Source of the DNA: Urechis unicinctus | Lineage: Eukaryota > Annelida > Polychaeta > Xenopneusta > Urechidae | NCBI GenBank assembly: GCA_034190875.2 | Contig: CM067343.1 | Location: 21,657,076-21,721,075, forward strand | Direction: 5' to 3' | DNA: 64,000 nt | In this document: positions 24,822 through 37,805 of the stretch, one piece after another | Layout: every line of letters starts with the position of its first letter | Numbering within the stretch: position 1 is the stretch's first letter | Made by a program: the position numbers and the translations under genes | Notes under the pieces: generated by a model | Told to the model about the DNA's origin: nothing | The model's database searches: none | What the model saw: the letters and a program-made list of their open reading frames with translations, nothing else

Positions 24822-27800
24822 CTTAACTAGAAGAGTACGTAATCGAAAGCATACTTTATGACACTCGGTTTTGTAACTTAAGTACTAGATTACCTGATGG
24901 ATAATAAATTGACCTGCGATAAAACGTCATCATGCAATAATCTATGTAAGTGTTGCGTCTACACAAATGGTACCATATATATACATAAATTATGATATAG
25001 CACAAATTCATATGACACAAGCCACAGGCAGCAGATGCTATCTGTTACCATATACGCCATATATTCGTCAGCTACATTGCACAGCACCAACATGAGGCTC
25101 CTACTAGCTGAAATGATATTGCTGTTGTAATGGAAATACGACAAGGAGCTCTATTGTGGTCCATAAACTATGTCATTCTCTATGTGTTCTATTGCCACAG
25201 CGTGATTATCGGGTTAGTGTCCTTTGAGCTATGATGTACAATTTGAGTTTAAACAAGCCGGTTGACATTATATATCGGGCTAACAATCTTTTATTAAACA
25301 TATACAGCGGCCATATATTAATGATTATGTATCAATATCACATCTTATTCACAAATCCATACATCATTGCGGTACGAGGATTTCAGTAGATTTCGTTTTA
25401 ACGTTCTATTAACTATCAAAGTGAACACACCTTTCAGCTGCAGTCGCATTGCTCATTTTCAATATACACACCTTTAAATGATATCCTGTGATATACCAGC
25501 GATCGACATCATGCAGTTTTTGATGTTCCATTTCTCTGATCCCCGGGAGTGATCTCACGCAATATCTCAGCGGAGAAGGTACGTTCACATCATGGTAAGA
25601 ATAGTAACATTAGCAGCTGTAATGGAAATCATTCTGGTGATTACCATAGGATATTTATTATTCATATAAATTTCTGTAGAATGCCACAGTTTCTAGACGG
25701 CAGTTGTCTGGATCGGGATCCGGGTCCAGACAGGGGATACGTGTTTGTTATAAGTCGGCAAAGGCACTTTCGCTCCACTGTACTAGGATAGCCAATATCA
25801 TAGTCCTTTATTGCGAAGGCATCACCTTGTCTTCTTATAGGGGTTCCATCTAATTTATTATGTCATTTCTTATCACGCTTTACATTAGGGTAATGCTTGT
25901 CCAGGCAAGGGAGAGACCCCAATTAGATAATTATATTCCTAGCTGAAACATTTACTGTCTGACTGCAAATAAGCCAGAGTTCATTATGAAAATCAGTCAT
26001 TGAATACTAAATAGCGTCCGAAATGATGCATATTGCAATGGAGATCAATAAAACAATTACATTTGCTCTCCTTGTGCGTTTGGCTTAATAAGCCACCATT
26101 TGAAGAATGACGAAATACATCTGAGCAATTTTAACGGTGTTTCCGGTTTGTAATGATCACGCATGTAGGGTCATCATGCAATGTCACATGTGAAACACCT
26201 ATCATTCTTACACTTATATAGATGAATGCTGCCCATGTAAATAATATGAGCCATTTTGGTCTTCATATTGTTATTGTTTGTTGTTAAATCTAATTATAGC
26301 AGCTTTGGCCATGTACCACTCGTATTGTTACATTTCCGTATCAGCCTTGAACAGAACACCAGGCGGCTTTTGGCTAATGCGATTTATTGTGGTCGTCTGA
26401 AAGGAATACATCATAATCATTATGGTACTGGGATAATTGGATTAAATATGCAAGATACCAATAAGATAGAAGCGCTTATAATCGCCAGATAACATCATAA
26501 GAATCGATTGCTTCTGTATAGACCACAGATGTAACATTACCACGTTTAGACCGATAATATATCAACTTGCCCAATAATCTGTCGCTAGCCTCCCATTGCA
26601 CAACTGCACTAGTTATGGTAGCTACCTTATAAAATTAATGCACACTATTGTGACAAGTGTTGTCCACATTCTTTGGAACATTGTCGAAAATATAATATTT
26701 TATATCGCCTTTAAGCCAAAGCGAATTACTTTCCTGACCAAGCAATACTGCTTTGAATTCTTGATTATCGAATGTTTCACAATGTATGCGTTCAAAACAT
26801 ACATACTCCTGAATGATTTTGATTTGGTTATACAAATATATTTATATATATGTATCAGCTGCAAATCATTGTACCCTGTTCCGCTTCCCCTGTCTCCATC
26901 TGAGTGTTCCTCGCCCCCTGATATCAGCTGTAAGTCACAGTTGTCATACGTAATGGATGCCTGGCCGCCTGTCTCCTTTTGGGTGTCCTATACCTTTCTG
27001 ACCTTTGCCCGATTGCAACCACTATGCGGCACAATATGCAATTGTCGTTTCGAAGTAATCACAGTCAGAAAACATGTTGTCGCTATTGAGCTGTATATTG
27101 AAATAATTAATCATTTGAAGGATTCTAAAGGCATGCAGCGCGAAGGGCTTGTATTGTAAGCGACACTCGTCTGCAAAATACACTGTGTGTTATATATCTT
27201 ATCTGTCCATTATGAAGCACACACACAGACATCTGTGACTTACGCCTGACGAAATGCAAACGTATGAAGGACAAAATAAAACATCAAAGGGCTCGGCCGC
27301 AATGCAGATCATGCCTCGCGTTTGCTGTGTTGATGGTTCTAGTCGCCTTATGAGCTACAGCCTATATAATGCTAAGACGGTCGATGAAGGTGGTTCCGCA
27401 AAGAAATAGATTACTGCCAATGTGGTCATACTTGACAGCTTTCAGTTTGATGTTTCCGCAGACAGGTTAACCAAAACAGGACACAAATAGTACCACCTAT
27501 AATGCATCCGTTATTGCGGTTAAATGAAAAAAAAACACACGAGTTTGTCGCGCCGCCGAGATAGATTTGCACTAGTCGATCGCAAATCCAACATTCACAC
27601 AACACTTTTGAACGTTGACAAGCCCTCAGAGAGAACAAACAGCCATGAAAAAATTACATTATCATTACACAATACTAAATGCTCATTATGATGCCAAAAC
27701 TGTCCTTGAGATGGCATCTGTTGGCTAATGAGGATGCAATTGACATCACCAAATTGCCGTCTAGACACGTATTATTCTATATCATTAGTTACATGACGAC

Positions 27801-29963
27801 GTAAAGAGGTACTGCGCGTAGAGTTTGGATGAAAGGCGTATTTAATTGGGATGATTCTGCTGTGTTTCGAAAGATTGGCCTCGATCGTTTTAACGTGTGC
27901 ATGATGCTACACCAATGCATAATTTCACTTAATTGGGACTACGGTGTTAAAACAAAAAAACGACATATCCAATACCACGGGTCTTTTTCTTTGGTGCACA
28001 TGATAGTCTAATTGCTACCAGCTGCTTTGCACAGTATAGTGTCAGTGGTTCAGCGATACATAATTGCAGACCTTAATCATTAAACGCCGGCTGATGTATT
28101 ATCAAACCGATAGAAAATTCAGCCGCGTTTTAGTCATGTGGTCCAAATATCCAAATATTGCCGTGTCAGCTGTTTCTATAAATGTGAGCTGTAAGTCACG
28201 AAGCATTACCAAATGATAAATGGTTTAGCGGTTAGCTCCAAAGCACAAGGTGTGTCGCTATACATATGGAAACACACACGGCGGAATACTGATGAAATCG
28301 GCAACATCCAAATCTTAATGCTGCATCACATTGGCTTCAATCACCGCCTACTAGTGTCTCATAGGACTTTTGAGGTTTGGTAGTTTGGTGGCGTTAGTCA
28401 TACCTATGTCAAACCGGACGTAACAGCAAAGGGCACCAATTTTATATTACAGTCGTATTATTGGCAACAATTTGTAATATCGTTGTCTATCACACCTGTT
28501 AGCTACACCCTACGACCAAAAGTGATATCGGGTTATACACATCTAACAATCTGTACTATTGTGTAGCTGTACCAGGCTTGAATAGCCTGAATTTATATTT
28601 TATGTATCATCGGGACTATTCATCAAGAGCATGGTGGGTGCAATTGATGACGCTGTGTGGCGAAACATAACTCATCGACCTGGATAATATAACAATCGGG
28701 TGAAACACAAAATAATCCAAGGTAAATGAAATCTTTCAACACAATCAACACCTATACCAAAATGGAGGAATTATTGGAGTAGGAGCTGGCATGTGGTTTT
28801 ATCAATGATACTCTAACACGGTATACTGTATTCGAATAATTAAAGGGGGACTATTTGTGTTGCTAAACTTTATAATTCTTTGTAAAGAAGACTTGCTGGC
28901 TGGTTAGGGGTGGGCGAGTTTAAACAAACCGGCAAAGAGAGCTTTCGTTACTTGTTAATGGCCCCTTAGCATCCGCTCGACATTTTCGAGCATAAGAAGC
29001 AGCGTGTTAATGTTTGTTTTATGAAAATCGAGCGATATTTAGCGCCAAGGTTACGTATAAGTTGCTGCACAGTGTTTGCTTTGTTCATGGGCTGTGCTTT
29101 TCAATTTATATATGTTCCGCGTCTTGATTAAGATTAACGATACGAATGAATCACGATGTTTAGTAGACATACCAATAGACGATGTATGCTTAGTGTAGTT
29201 TATAATATTTAACGCATATCTGGCTATGCCTATTGTTAAAGTTTATTTTAATAATGATCTACAAATGCGCGAGAGTCATACGTACAATCAATCTTTGGAT
29301 TTGTCTTATCAGGCGCCTCTATAGAAATCTATATGCGCGAGTACCCCTCCTCAACGAATAGCTCAGCATAATGGGAGGCTCTTCTTACAACGTGACAAAA
29401 ACTTTCTACACAGTAAAAGTGAGGCATGATCAGTTCGCAGTAGTATCGTTGGTTCCCAATGCGGGCCTTTATATGTCTGCATAGCATCAGGCGTTTGTCA
29501 AACTGGACAGAGATTGAGCTTGTGCTTCATGAAGGTTAATCAGTTTATGGCTCAGTATAGTGTAAGCAACACTTCAGGCCAATGCATTCGGTGTTTATCA
29601 AATGTTTTACTATATTAATGTACCACCTTAGTGGAACACCGAACGTGATGTTATTTGGATCGACCAAATGCATCTTGGTGCCGTAGAATCTTCTTTGTCC
29701 GCGACGAGGGCTGGCCACCTGCGCAAAACTGCATCTGAATCTTGACAGAGGCAACGTGTTCCAAGGAAACACATCGGCTCATACTTAAGCCACTCTAAAA
29801 TGGAATTCATTCACCATCGCCAGAGATGCAAAGTGAGTGCATTGGGATACTGTGAGAGCCAATCTGTCATCTGAAATACCAGCACTTTACGCCTGCCTAA
29901 ATCAAATTGCTTTTAGGTGATCAGCTAAATCATCGGAATATAATCTCCACCAGGGTGGCCTTG

Positions 29964-30005
29964 GGACTTAGAGAGAAGAAAGAGAGCGTGCGAGAGAGAG
30001 AGAGA

Positions 30006-30040
<35 letters not shown>
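29964..30040 (+). repeat. (GA)n/(GT)n microsatellite, unit 3
   Basis: The GT block is longer and uninterrupted, and the GA block is simpler than in units 1-2. Its form resembles unit 4. Confidence 0.95.
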
Positions 30041-30826
30041 GCAAACCTGTAAGCTGGTGAATTAGTAGGAGTACAGGAACGCATCATTCATTACTTATGC
30101 ATCATAGGATATTCAGTGATATAAAGTAATAGACCAGAATGGTGAAAGTAGATCATGACTGAAGCAGCGGTTTCTGGTAGGTCTCATGCACCCCATGGGT
30201 ATAATGTCGCAGTTTTACATATATTGATCATTTTATTCTACATGCAGTTAGCAGTGCATCACGAATGAACCATTATGCACCGATGAGACCATTCATGGGA
30301 GGTAATAAGGAATAATATGACGGGTTTTCTGCCAAAGAGTGGACACATATTATCAGTGATATTGAGTCGTTATACGTATTAATCAGAGAATGAGAAAACC
30401 ATATAGATCTGGTGATGTATCATAACGGGCATCTGACTAATGATATTGGGGATTTCAGAGTGAGCTACAAAGGATATTATGGTGGCATTGCTATGGGCGA
30501 TTTTATTGCATCAATATGTCATCTTATCGTTACTGCTATGGACAATATCAGTCAGCGGCAGTGGTATGCGAAAGATCGTTACCTTATATAAGTACAAACA
30601 CGCAGAGATCAAGTATGTACCGCTCATGATGAAATTAATCAACCTGCAATTAACGGTAGCCTATGGCTTGATGCATCTGAATACTGCCTGTAAGGCAACT
30701 GACTGCATGTCAAATTATTCAATTAGCAATCACTTTATCTACCAGATGAAATGATAAACACTTAAACGTGGTTTTGCTACATATAAGAGATGTATAATTT
30801 AAAGTCATAAACCTCTTCAAGTTTAC

Positions 30827-30921
30827 CATACACTGCAAGAATAGTGCATCACGTTTGCTGATCTGTCTCTAATCATTAGAGATTGATCAGTAAACGCCAT
30901 GTACTATTCTTGCAGTGTATG
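30827..30921. mobile_element. 95-nt palindromic hairpin, MITE-like, unit 3
   Basis: Identical to the unit 1 and unit 2 hairpins. Confidence 0.8.
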
Positions 30922-33900
30922 CTTAACTAGAAGAGTACGTAATCGAAAGCATACTTTATGACACTCGGTTTTGTAACTTAAGTACTAGATTACCTGATGG
31001 ATAATAAATTGACCTGCGATAAAACGTCATCATGCAATAATCTATGTAAGTGTTGCGTCTACACAAATGGTACCATATATATACATAAATTATGATATAG
31101 CACAAATTCATATGACACAAGCCACAGGCAGCAGATGCTATCTGTTACCATATACGCCATATATTCGTCAGCTACATTGCACAGCACCAACATGAGGCTC
31201 CTACTAGCTGAAATGATATTGCTGTTGTAATGGAAATACGACAAGGAGCTCTATTGTGGTCCATAAACTATGTCATTCTCTATGTGTTCTATTGCCACAG
31301 CGTGATTATCGGGTTAGTGTCCTTTGAGCTATGATGTACAATTTGAGTTTAAACAAGCCGGTTGACATTATATATCGGGCTAACAATCTTTTATTAAACA
31401 TATACAGCGGCCATATATTAATGATTATGTATCAATATCACATCTTATTCACAAATCCATACATCATTGCGGTACGAGGATTTCAGTAGATTTCGTTTTA
31501 ACGTTCTATTAACTATCAAAGTGAACACACAGTTCAGCTGCAGTCGCATTGCTCATTTTCAATATACACACCTTTAAATGATATCCTGTGATATACCAGC
31601 GATCGACATCATGCAGTTTTTGATGTTCCATTTCTCTGATCCCCGGGAGTGATCTCACGCAATATCTCAGCGGAGAAGGTACGTTCACATCATGGTAAGA
31701 ATAGTAACATTAGCAGCTGTAATGGAAATCATTCTGGTGATTACCATAGGATATTTATTATTCATATAAATTTCTGTAGAATGCCACAGTTTCTAGACGG
31801 CAGTTGTCTGGATCGGGATCCGGGTCCAGACAGGGGATACGTGTTTGTTATAAGTCGGCAAAGGCACTTTCGCTCCACTGTACTAGGATAGCCAATATCA
31901 TAGTCCTTTATTGCGAAGGCATCACCTTGTCTTATAGGGGTTCCATCTAATTTATTATGTCATTTCTTATCACGCTTTACATTAGGGTAATGCTTGTCCA
32001 GGCAAGGGAGAGACCCCAATTAGATAATTATATTCCTAGCTGAAACATTTACTGTCTGACTGCAAATAAGCCAGAGTTCATTATGAAAATCAGTCATTGA
32101 ATACTAAATAGCGTCCGAAATGATGCATATTGCAATGGAGATCAATAAAACAATTACATTTGCTCTCCTTGTGCGTTTGGCTTAATAAGCCACCATTTGA
32201 AGAATGACGAAATACATCTGAGCAATTTTAACGGTGTTTCCGGTTTGTAATGATCACGCATGTAGGGTCATCATGCAATGTCACATGTGAAACACCTATC
32301 ATTCTTACACTTATATAGATGAATGCTGCCCATGTAAATAATATGAGCCATTTTGGTCTTCATATTGTTATTGTTTGTTGTTAAATCTAATTATAGCAGC
32401 TTTGGCCATGTACCACTCGTATTGTTACATTTCCGTATCAGCCTTGAACAGAACACCAGGCGGCTTTTGGCTAATGCGATTTATTGTGGTCGTCTGAAAG
32501 GAATACATCATAATCATTATGGTACTGGGATAATTGGATTAAATATGCAAGATACCAATAAGATAGAAGCGCTTATAATCGCCAGATAACATCATAAGAA
32601 TCGATTGCTTCTGTATAGACCACAGATGTAACATTACCACGTTTAGACCGATAATATATCAACTTGCCCAATAATCTGTCGCTAGCCTCCCATTGCACAA
32701 CTGCACTAGTTATGGTAGCTACCTTATAAAATTAATGCACACTATTGTGACAAGTGTTGTCCACATTCTTTGGAACATTGTCGAAAATATAATATTTTAT
32801 ATCGCCTTTAAGCCAAAGCGAATTACTTTCCTGACCAAGCAATACTGCTTTGAATTCTTGATTATCGAATGTTTCACAATGTATGCGTTCAAAACATACA
32901 TACTCCCTGAATGATTTTGATTTGGTTATACAAATATATTATATATATATGTATCAGCTGCAAATCATTGTACCCTGTTCCGCTTCCCCTGTCTCCATCT
33001 GAGTGTTCCTCGCCCCCTGATATCAGCTGTAAGTCACAGTTGTCATACGTAATGGATGCCTGGCCGCCTGTCTCCTTTTGGGTGTCCTATACCTTTCTGA
33101 CCTTTGCCCGATTGCAACCACTATGCGGCACAATATGCAATTGTCGTTTCGAAGTAATCACAGTCAGAAAACATGTTGTCGCTATTGAGCTGTATATTGA
33201 AATAATTAATCATTTGAAGGATTCTAAAGGCATGCAGCGCGAAGGGCTTGTATTGTAAGCGACACTCGTCTGCAAAATACACTGTGTGTTATATATCTTA
33301 TCTGTCCATTATGAAGCACACACACAGACATCTGTGACTTACGCCTGACGAAATGCAAACGTTTGAAGGACAAAATAAAACATCAAAGGGCTCGGCCGCA
33401 ATGCAGATCATGCCTCGCGTTTGCTGTGTTGATGGTTCTAGTCGCCTTATAAGCTACAGCCTATATAATGCTAAGACGGTCGATGAAGGCAGACAGGTTA
33501 ACCAAACAGGACACAAATAGTACCACCTTTAATGCATCCGTTATTGCGGTTAAATGGAAAAAAACACGAGTTTGTCGCACCCCTGAGGTAGATTTGCACT
33601 AGTCGATCTCAAATCCAACATTCACACAACACTTTTGAACGTTGACAAGCCCTCAGAGAGAACAAACAGCCATGAAAAAATTACATTATAATTACACAAT
33701 ACTAAATGCTCATTATGATGCCAAAACTGTCCTTGAGATGGCATCTGTTGGCTAATGAGGATGCAATTAACATCATCAAATTGCCGTCGAGACACGTATT
33801 ATTCTATATCATTAGTTACATGACGACGTAAAGAGGTACTGCGCGTAGAGTTCGGATGAAAGGCGTATTTAATTGGGATGATTCTGCTGTGTTTCGAAAG

Positions 33901-35183
33901 ATTGGCCTCGATCGTTTTAAGTGTGCATGATGCTACACCAATGCATAATTTCACTTAATTGGGACTACGGTGTTAAAACAAAAAAACGACATATCCAATA
34001 CCGCGGGTCTTTTTCTTTGGTGCACATGATAGTCTAATTGCTACCAGCTGCTTTGCACAGTATAGTGTCAGTGGTTCAGTGATACATAATTGCAGACCTT
34101 AATCATTAAACGCCGGCTGATGTATTATCAAACCGATAGAAAAATTCAGCCGCGTTTTAGTCAGGTGGTCCAAATATCAAAATATTGCCGTGTCAGCTGT
34201 TTCTATAAATGTGAGCTGTAAGTCACGAAGCATTACCAAATGATAAATGGTTTAGCGGTTAGCTCCAAAGCACAAGGTTTGTCGCTATACATATGGAAAC
34301 ACACACGGCGGAATACTGATGAAATCGGCAACATCCAAATCTTAATGCTGCATCACATTGGCTTCAGTTACCGCCTACTAGTGTCTCATTGGACTTTTGA
34401 GGTTTGGTAGTTGGGTGGCGTAAGTCATACCTATGTCAAACCGTACGTAACAGCAAAGGGCAACAATTTTATATTACAGTCGTATCATTGGCAACAACAT
34501 GTAATATCGTTGTCTATGACACCTGTTAGCTACACCCTACGACCAAAAACGATATCGGGTTATACACATCTAACAATCAATATCTTGTGTACTATTGTGT
34601 AGCTGTACCAGGCTTGAATAGCCTGAATTTATATTTTATGTATCATCGGGACTATTCATCAAGAGCATGGTGGGTGCAATTGATGACGCTGTGTGGCGAA
34701 ACATAATTCATCGACCTGGATAATATAACAATCGGGTGAAATACAAAATAATCCAAGGTAAATGAAATCTTTCAACACAATCAACACCTATACCAAAATG
34801 GAGGAATCACTGGAGTAGGTGCTGGCATGTGGTTTATCAATGATACTCGGTATACTGTATTCGAATAATTAAAGGGGAACGATTTGTGTTGCTAAACATT
34901 CTTTGTAAAGAAGACTTGCTGGCTGGTTAGGGGTGGGCGAGTCAGTTTTTAAAAAAAACGGCAAAGACAGCGTTTGTTACTTGTTATTGGCCTCTTAGCA
35001 TCCGCTCGACATTTTCGAGCATAAGAAGCAGCGTGTAAATGTTTGTTTTATGAAAATCGAGCGATATTTAGCGCCAAGGTTACGTATAAGTTGCTGCACA
35101 GTGTTTGTTTTGTTCATGGACTGTGCTTTTCAATTTATATATGTTCCGCGTCTTGATTAAGATTAACGATACGAATGAATCAC

Positions 35184-35195
35184 GATGTTTAGTAG
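35184..35195 (+). repeat. 12-bp target duplication, left
   Basis: gatgtttagtag lies directly before the inserted sequence and is repeated at 36,016-36,027. Units 1-3 have it once at the matching position (for example near 16,943), with intact flanks. Confidence 0.9.
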
Positions 35196-36015
35196 CCCTA
35201 CAAGACGTCTGCGTACACGTCTTACCGTTTTTCGAAACAACGCAATGCGAATATTTTTAGATCGATTCAGACAACTACCAAGCACAAAACATACACAAGT
35301 GATGGAGTTATAGAATGCAATGATGTTTTACGGACGATTTTATCCCTTTTCGGCGGGGGATTTCATCCATCGTAATTATTTATAGTTCGATCAATTTGGG
35401 AAGCGGTAAAAAGTCAGAAACACAGCAACATGTTTGTTTACAAGTTCAAGACCACATGCATTGCCCATGCGCAGAATGACGAAGTCTAATGCTAAGCCCG
35501 GGAGGGGGGTGCACTTAAGTGTAATGATATAGTATACATGTGCCGCACGAAGGGGGTGGTTTTTTCGACATCTCGACTTTTACGACGGGTTAGACAATCG
35601 CATAATACCTTGTACGATGGAGTATACTTTTTCTCATTCTCAACGAGTTCAATGGGTACGGGATTTTGAGGTCCCGCGGCACACCTCTATCCAAGTTAGG
35701 GTAAGTGCCCCCCCACTTGGGATGCTAAGGCAATGCGGGAAATCGCGAGAATTGATAGTTTCCAAAATGGCAGACATCGTATCGCGATTTGTTCGGAAAC
35801 GAACTATCGATGGCATTTATTGAAGAATAGCGTCGAGTAGTGGTAAGTTTTTTGGAGCGAAAGGTCTATTTTTTGTAAAGGCTCTTGATATATGTTATTT
35901 TCTAGGTGCGAAATATAGCCCTTCGCGAGATATAGTCCAAACGAGATATCGCCGACTTGTGTTTAATGAAACTTCGTAACGGTATAAATTCATGTTACCG
36001 TTACGACCGGAGTTA
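35196..36015. mobile_element. 820-bp insertion in unit 4, unrecognised family
   Basis: Units 1-3 give an exact empty site, so the boundaries are certain to within the 12-bp duplication. The insert starts ccctacaagacg and ends ggagtta, is less AT-rich than its host, and has no large frame (68 codons at 35,617-35,823). A perfect 10-bp hairpin lies near its right end (cgtaacggta 35,975-35,984; taccgttacg 35,996-36,005). A 7-bp inverted pair aagacgt/acgtctt sits near its left end, and a longer inverted pair (G/C-rich, near 35,508-35,525 and 35,698-35,718) lies inside. A GT-AG, intron-like segment with a pyrimidine tract spans 35,843-35,905, and near-direct repeats of 'cgagatat' follow. There are no LTR-type TG/CA termini and no poly(A). 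The 12-bp duplication fits retroposition or a long-TSD element. The right-end hairpin resembles a Helitron end, but Helitrons make no target duplication. Confidence 0.85.
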
Positions 36016-36027
36016 GATGTTTAGTAG
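36016..36027 (+). repeat. 12-bp target duplication, right
   Basis: Second gatgtttagtag, followed by the unit sequence acatac that in units 1-3 directly follows the single copy. Confidence 0.9.
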
Positions 36028-36835
36028 ACATACTATTAGACGATGTATGCTAAGTGTAGTTTGTACTATTTAACGCATATTTGGCTATGCCTATTGCTAA
36101 AGTTTATTTTAATAATGATCTACAAATGCGCGAGAGTCATACGTACAATCAATCTTCGGATTTGTCTTATCAGGCGCCTCTATAGAAATCTATATGCACG
36201 AGTACCCCTCCTCAACGAATAGCTCAGCATAATGGGAGGTTCTACTTTCAACGTGACAAAAAATTTCTACACAGTAAAAGTGAGGCATGATCAGTTCGCA
36301 GTAGTATCGTTGGTTCCCAATGCGGGCCTTTATATGTCTGCATAGCATCAGGCGTTTGTCAAACTGGACAGAGATTGAGCTTGTGCTTCATGAAGGTTAA
36401 TCAGTTTATGGCTCAGTATAGTGTAAGCAACACGTCAGGCCAATGCATTCGGTGTTTATCAAATGTTTTACTATATTAATGTACCACCTTAGTCGTGATA
36501 AAAGGAACACCGAACGTGATGTTATTTGGATCGACCAAATGCATCTTGGTGCCGTAGAATCTTCTTTGTCCGCGACGAGGGCTGGCCACCTGCGCAAAAC
36601 TGCATCTGAATCTTGACAGAGGCAACGTGTTTCAAGGAAACACATCGGCTCATACTTAAGCCACCCTAAAATGGAATTCATTCACCATCGCCAGAGATGC
36701 AAAGTGAGTGCATTGGAATACTGTGAGAGATAATCTGTCATCTGAAATACCAGCACTTTACGCCTGTCTAAATCAAATTGCTTTAAGGTGATCAGCTAAA
36801 TCATCGGAATATAATCTCCACCAGGGTGGCCATGG

Positions 36836-36870
36836 GACTTAGAGAGAAGAAAGAGAGCGTGCGAGAGAGA

Positions 36871-36911
<41 letters not shown>
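36836..36911 (+). repeat. (GA)n/(GT)n microsatellite, unit 4
   Basis: Same unit position as the others, with a different repeat count. Confidence 0.95.
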
Positions 36912-37710
36912 GCAAACCTGTAAGCTGGTGCATTAGTAGGAGTACAGGAACGCATCATTCATTACTTATGCATCATAGGATATTCAGTGATATAAAGTAA
37001 TAGACCAGAATGGTGAAAGTAAGTCATGACTGAAGCAGCGGTTTCTGGTAGGTCTCATGCACCCCATGGGTATAATGTCGCAGTTTTACATATATTGATT
37101 ATTTTATTCTACATGCAGTTAGCCATTTTTTTAGCAGTGCATCACGAATGAACCATTATGCACCGGTGAGACCATTCATGGGAGGTAATAAGGAATAATA
37201 TGACGGGTGTTCTGCCAAAGAGTGGACACATATTATCTGTGATATTGAGTCGTTATACGTATCAATCAGAGAAGGAGAAAACCATGTAGATCTCGTGATG
37301 TATCATAACGGGCATCTGGCTAATGATATTGGGGATTTCAGAGTGAGCTACAAAGGATATTATGGTGGCATTGCTTTGGGTCGATTTTATTGCTTCAGTC
37401 TGTCACCTTATCGTTACTGCTATGGACAATATCAGTCAGCGGCAGTGGTATGCGAAAGTTCGTTACCTTATATGAGTACAAACACGCAGAGATCAAATAT
37501 GTACCCCTCATGATGAAGTTAATCAACCTGCAATTAACGGTAGCCTATGGCTTGATGCATCTGAATACTGCCTGTAAGGCAACTGACTGCATGTCAAGTT
37601 ATTCAATTAGCAATCACTTTATCTACCAGATGAAATGATAAACACTTAAATGTGGTTTTGCTACATATAAGAGATGTATAATTTAAAGTTATAAACTTCT
37701 TCAAGTTTAC

Positions 37711-37805
37711 CATACACTAAAAGAATAGTGCATCACGTTTGCTGATCTGTCTCTAATCATTAGAGATTGATCAGTAAACGCAATGTACTATTCTTGCAGT
37801 GTATG
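37711..37805. mobile_element. 95-nt palindromic hairpin, unit 4, decayed left arm
   Basis: Same element as in units 1-3. The left arm reads cactaaaag where the others read cactgcaag, while the right arm is unchanged, so two pairs are lost without compensation. One further loop-proximal change (gccatg to gcaatg) falls at an existing mismatch. This argues against strong selection on pairing in this copy. Confidence 0.8.

Larger units (their letters stand above)
18803..24907 (+). repeat. Array unit 2 (6,105 bp), Y-left/X-right hybrid
   Basis: The first ~1,080 bp carry the variants of units 3 and 4 (haplotype Y). From about 19,924 it carries unit 1 variants (X). The switch lies within 19,884-19,923. 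The unit has several private homopolymer length changes (extra T near 22,111, 22,281, 22,903 and 23,497). The 169-codon frame at 20,488-20,997 is identical to that of unit 1. No gene is supported. Confidence 0.97.
24908..31007 (+). repeat. Array unit 3 (6,100 bp), Y-left/X-right hybrid
   Basis: It matches unit 4 (Y) through the base at 27,160 and units 1-2 (X) from 27,264 onward, so the switch lies in 27,161-27,263. Private changes include cacacctttcag for cacacagttcag near 25,429 and a 3-bp tct duplication near 25,833. The frame at 26,596-27,159 reaches 187 codons because of a one-base difference from units 1-2. That same frame is broken in unit 4, so it is not under coding constraint. Confidence 0.97.

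Noticed and set aside
35196..36015. Helitron
   Set aside because: A hairpin near the right end is suggestive, but there is a clear 12-bp target duplication and no TC start or CTRR end, which does not fit a Helitron.
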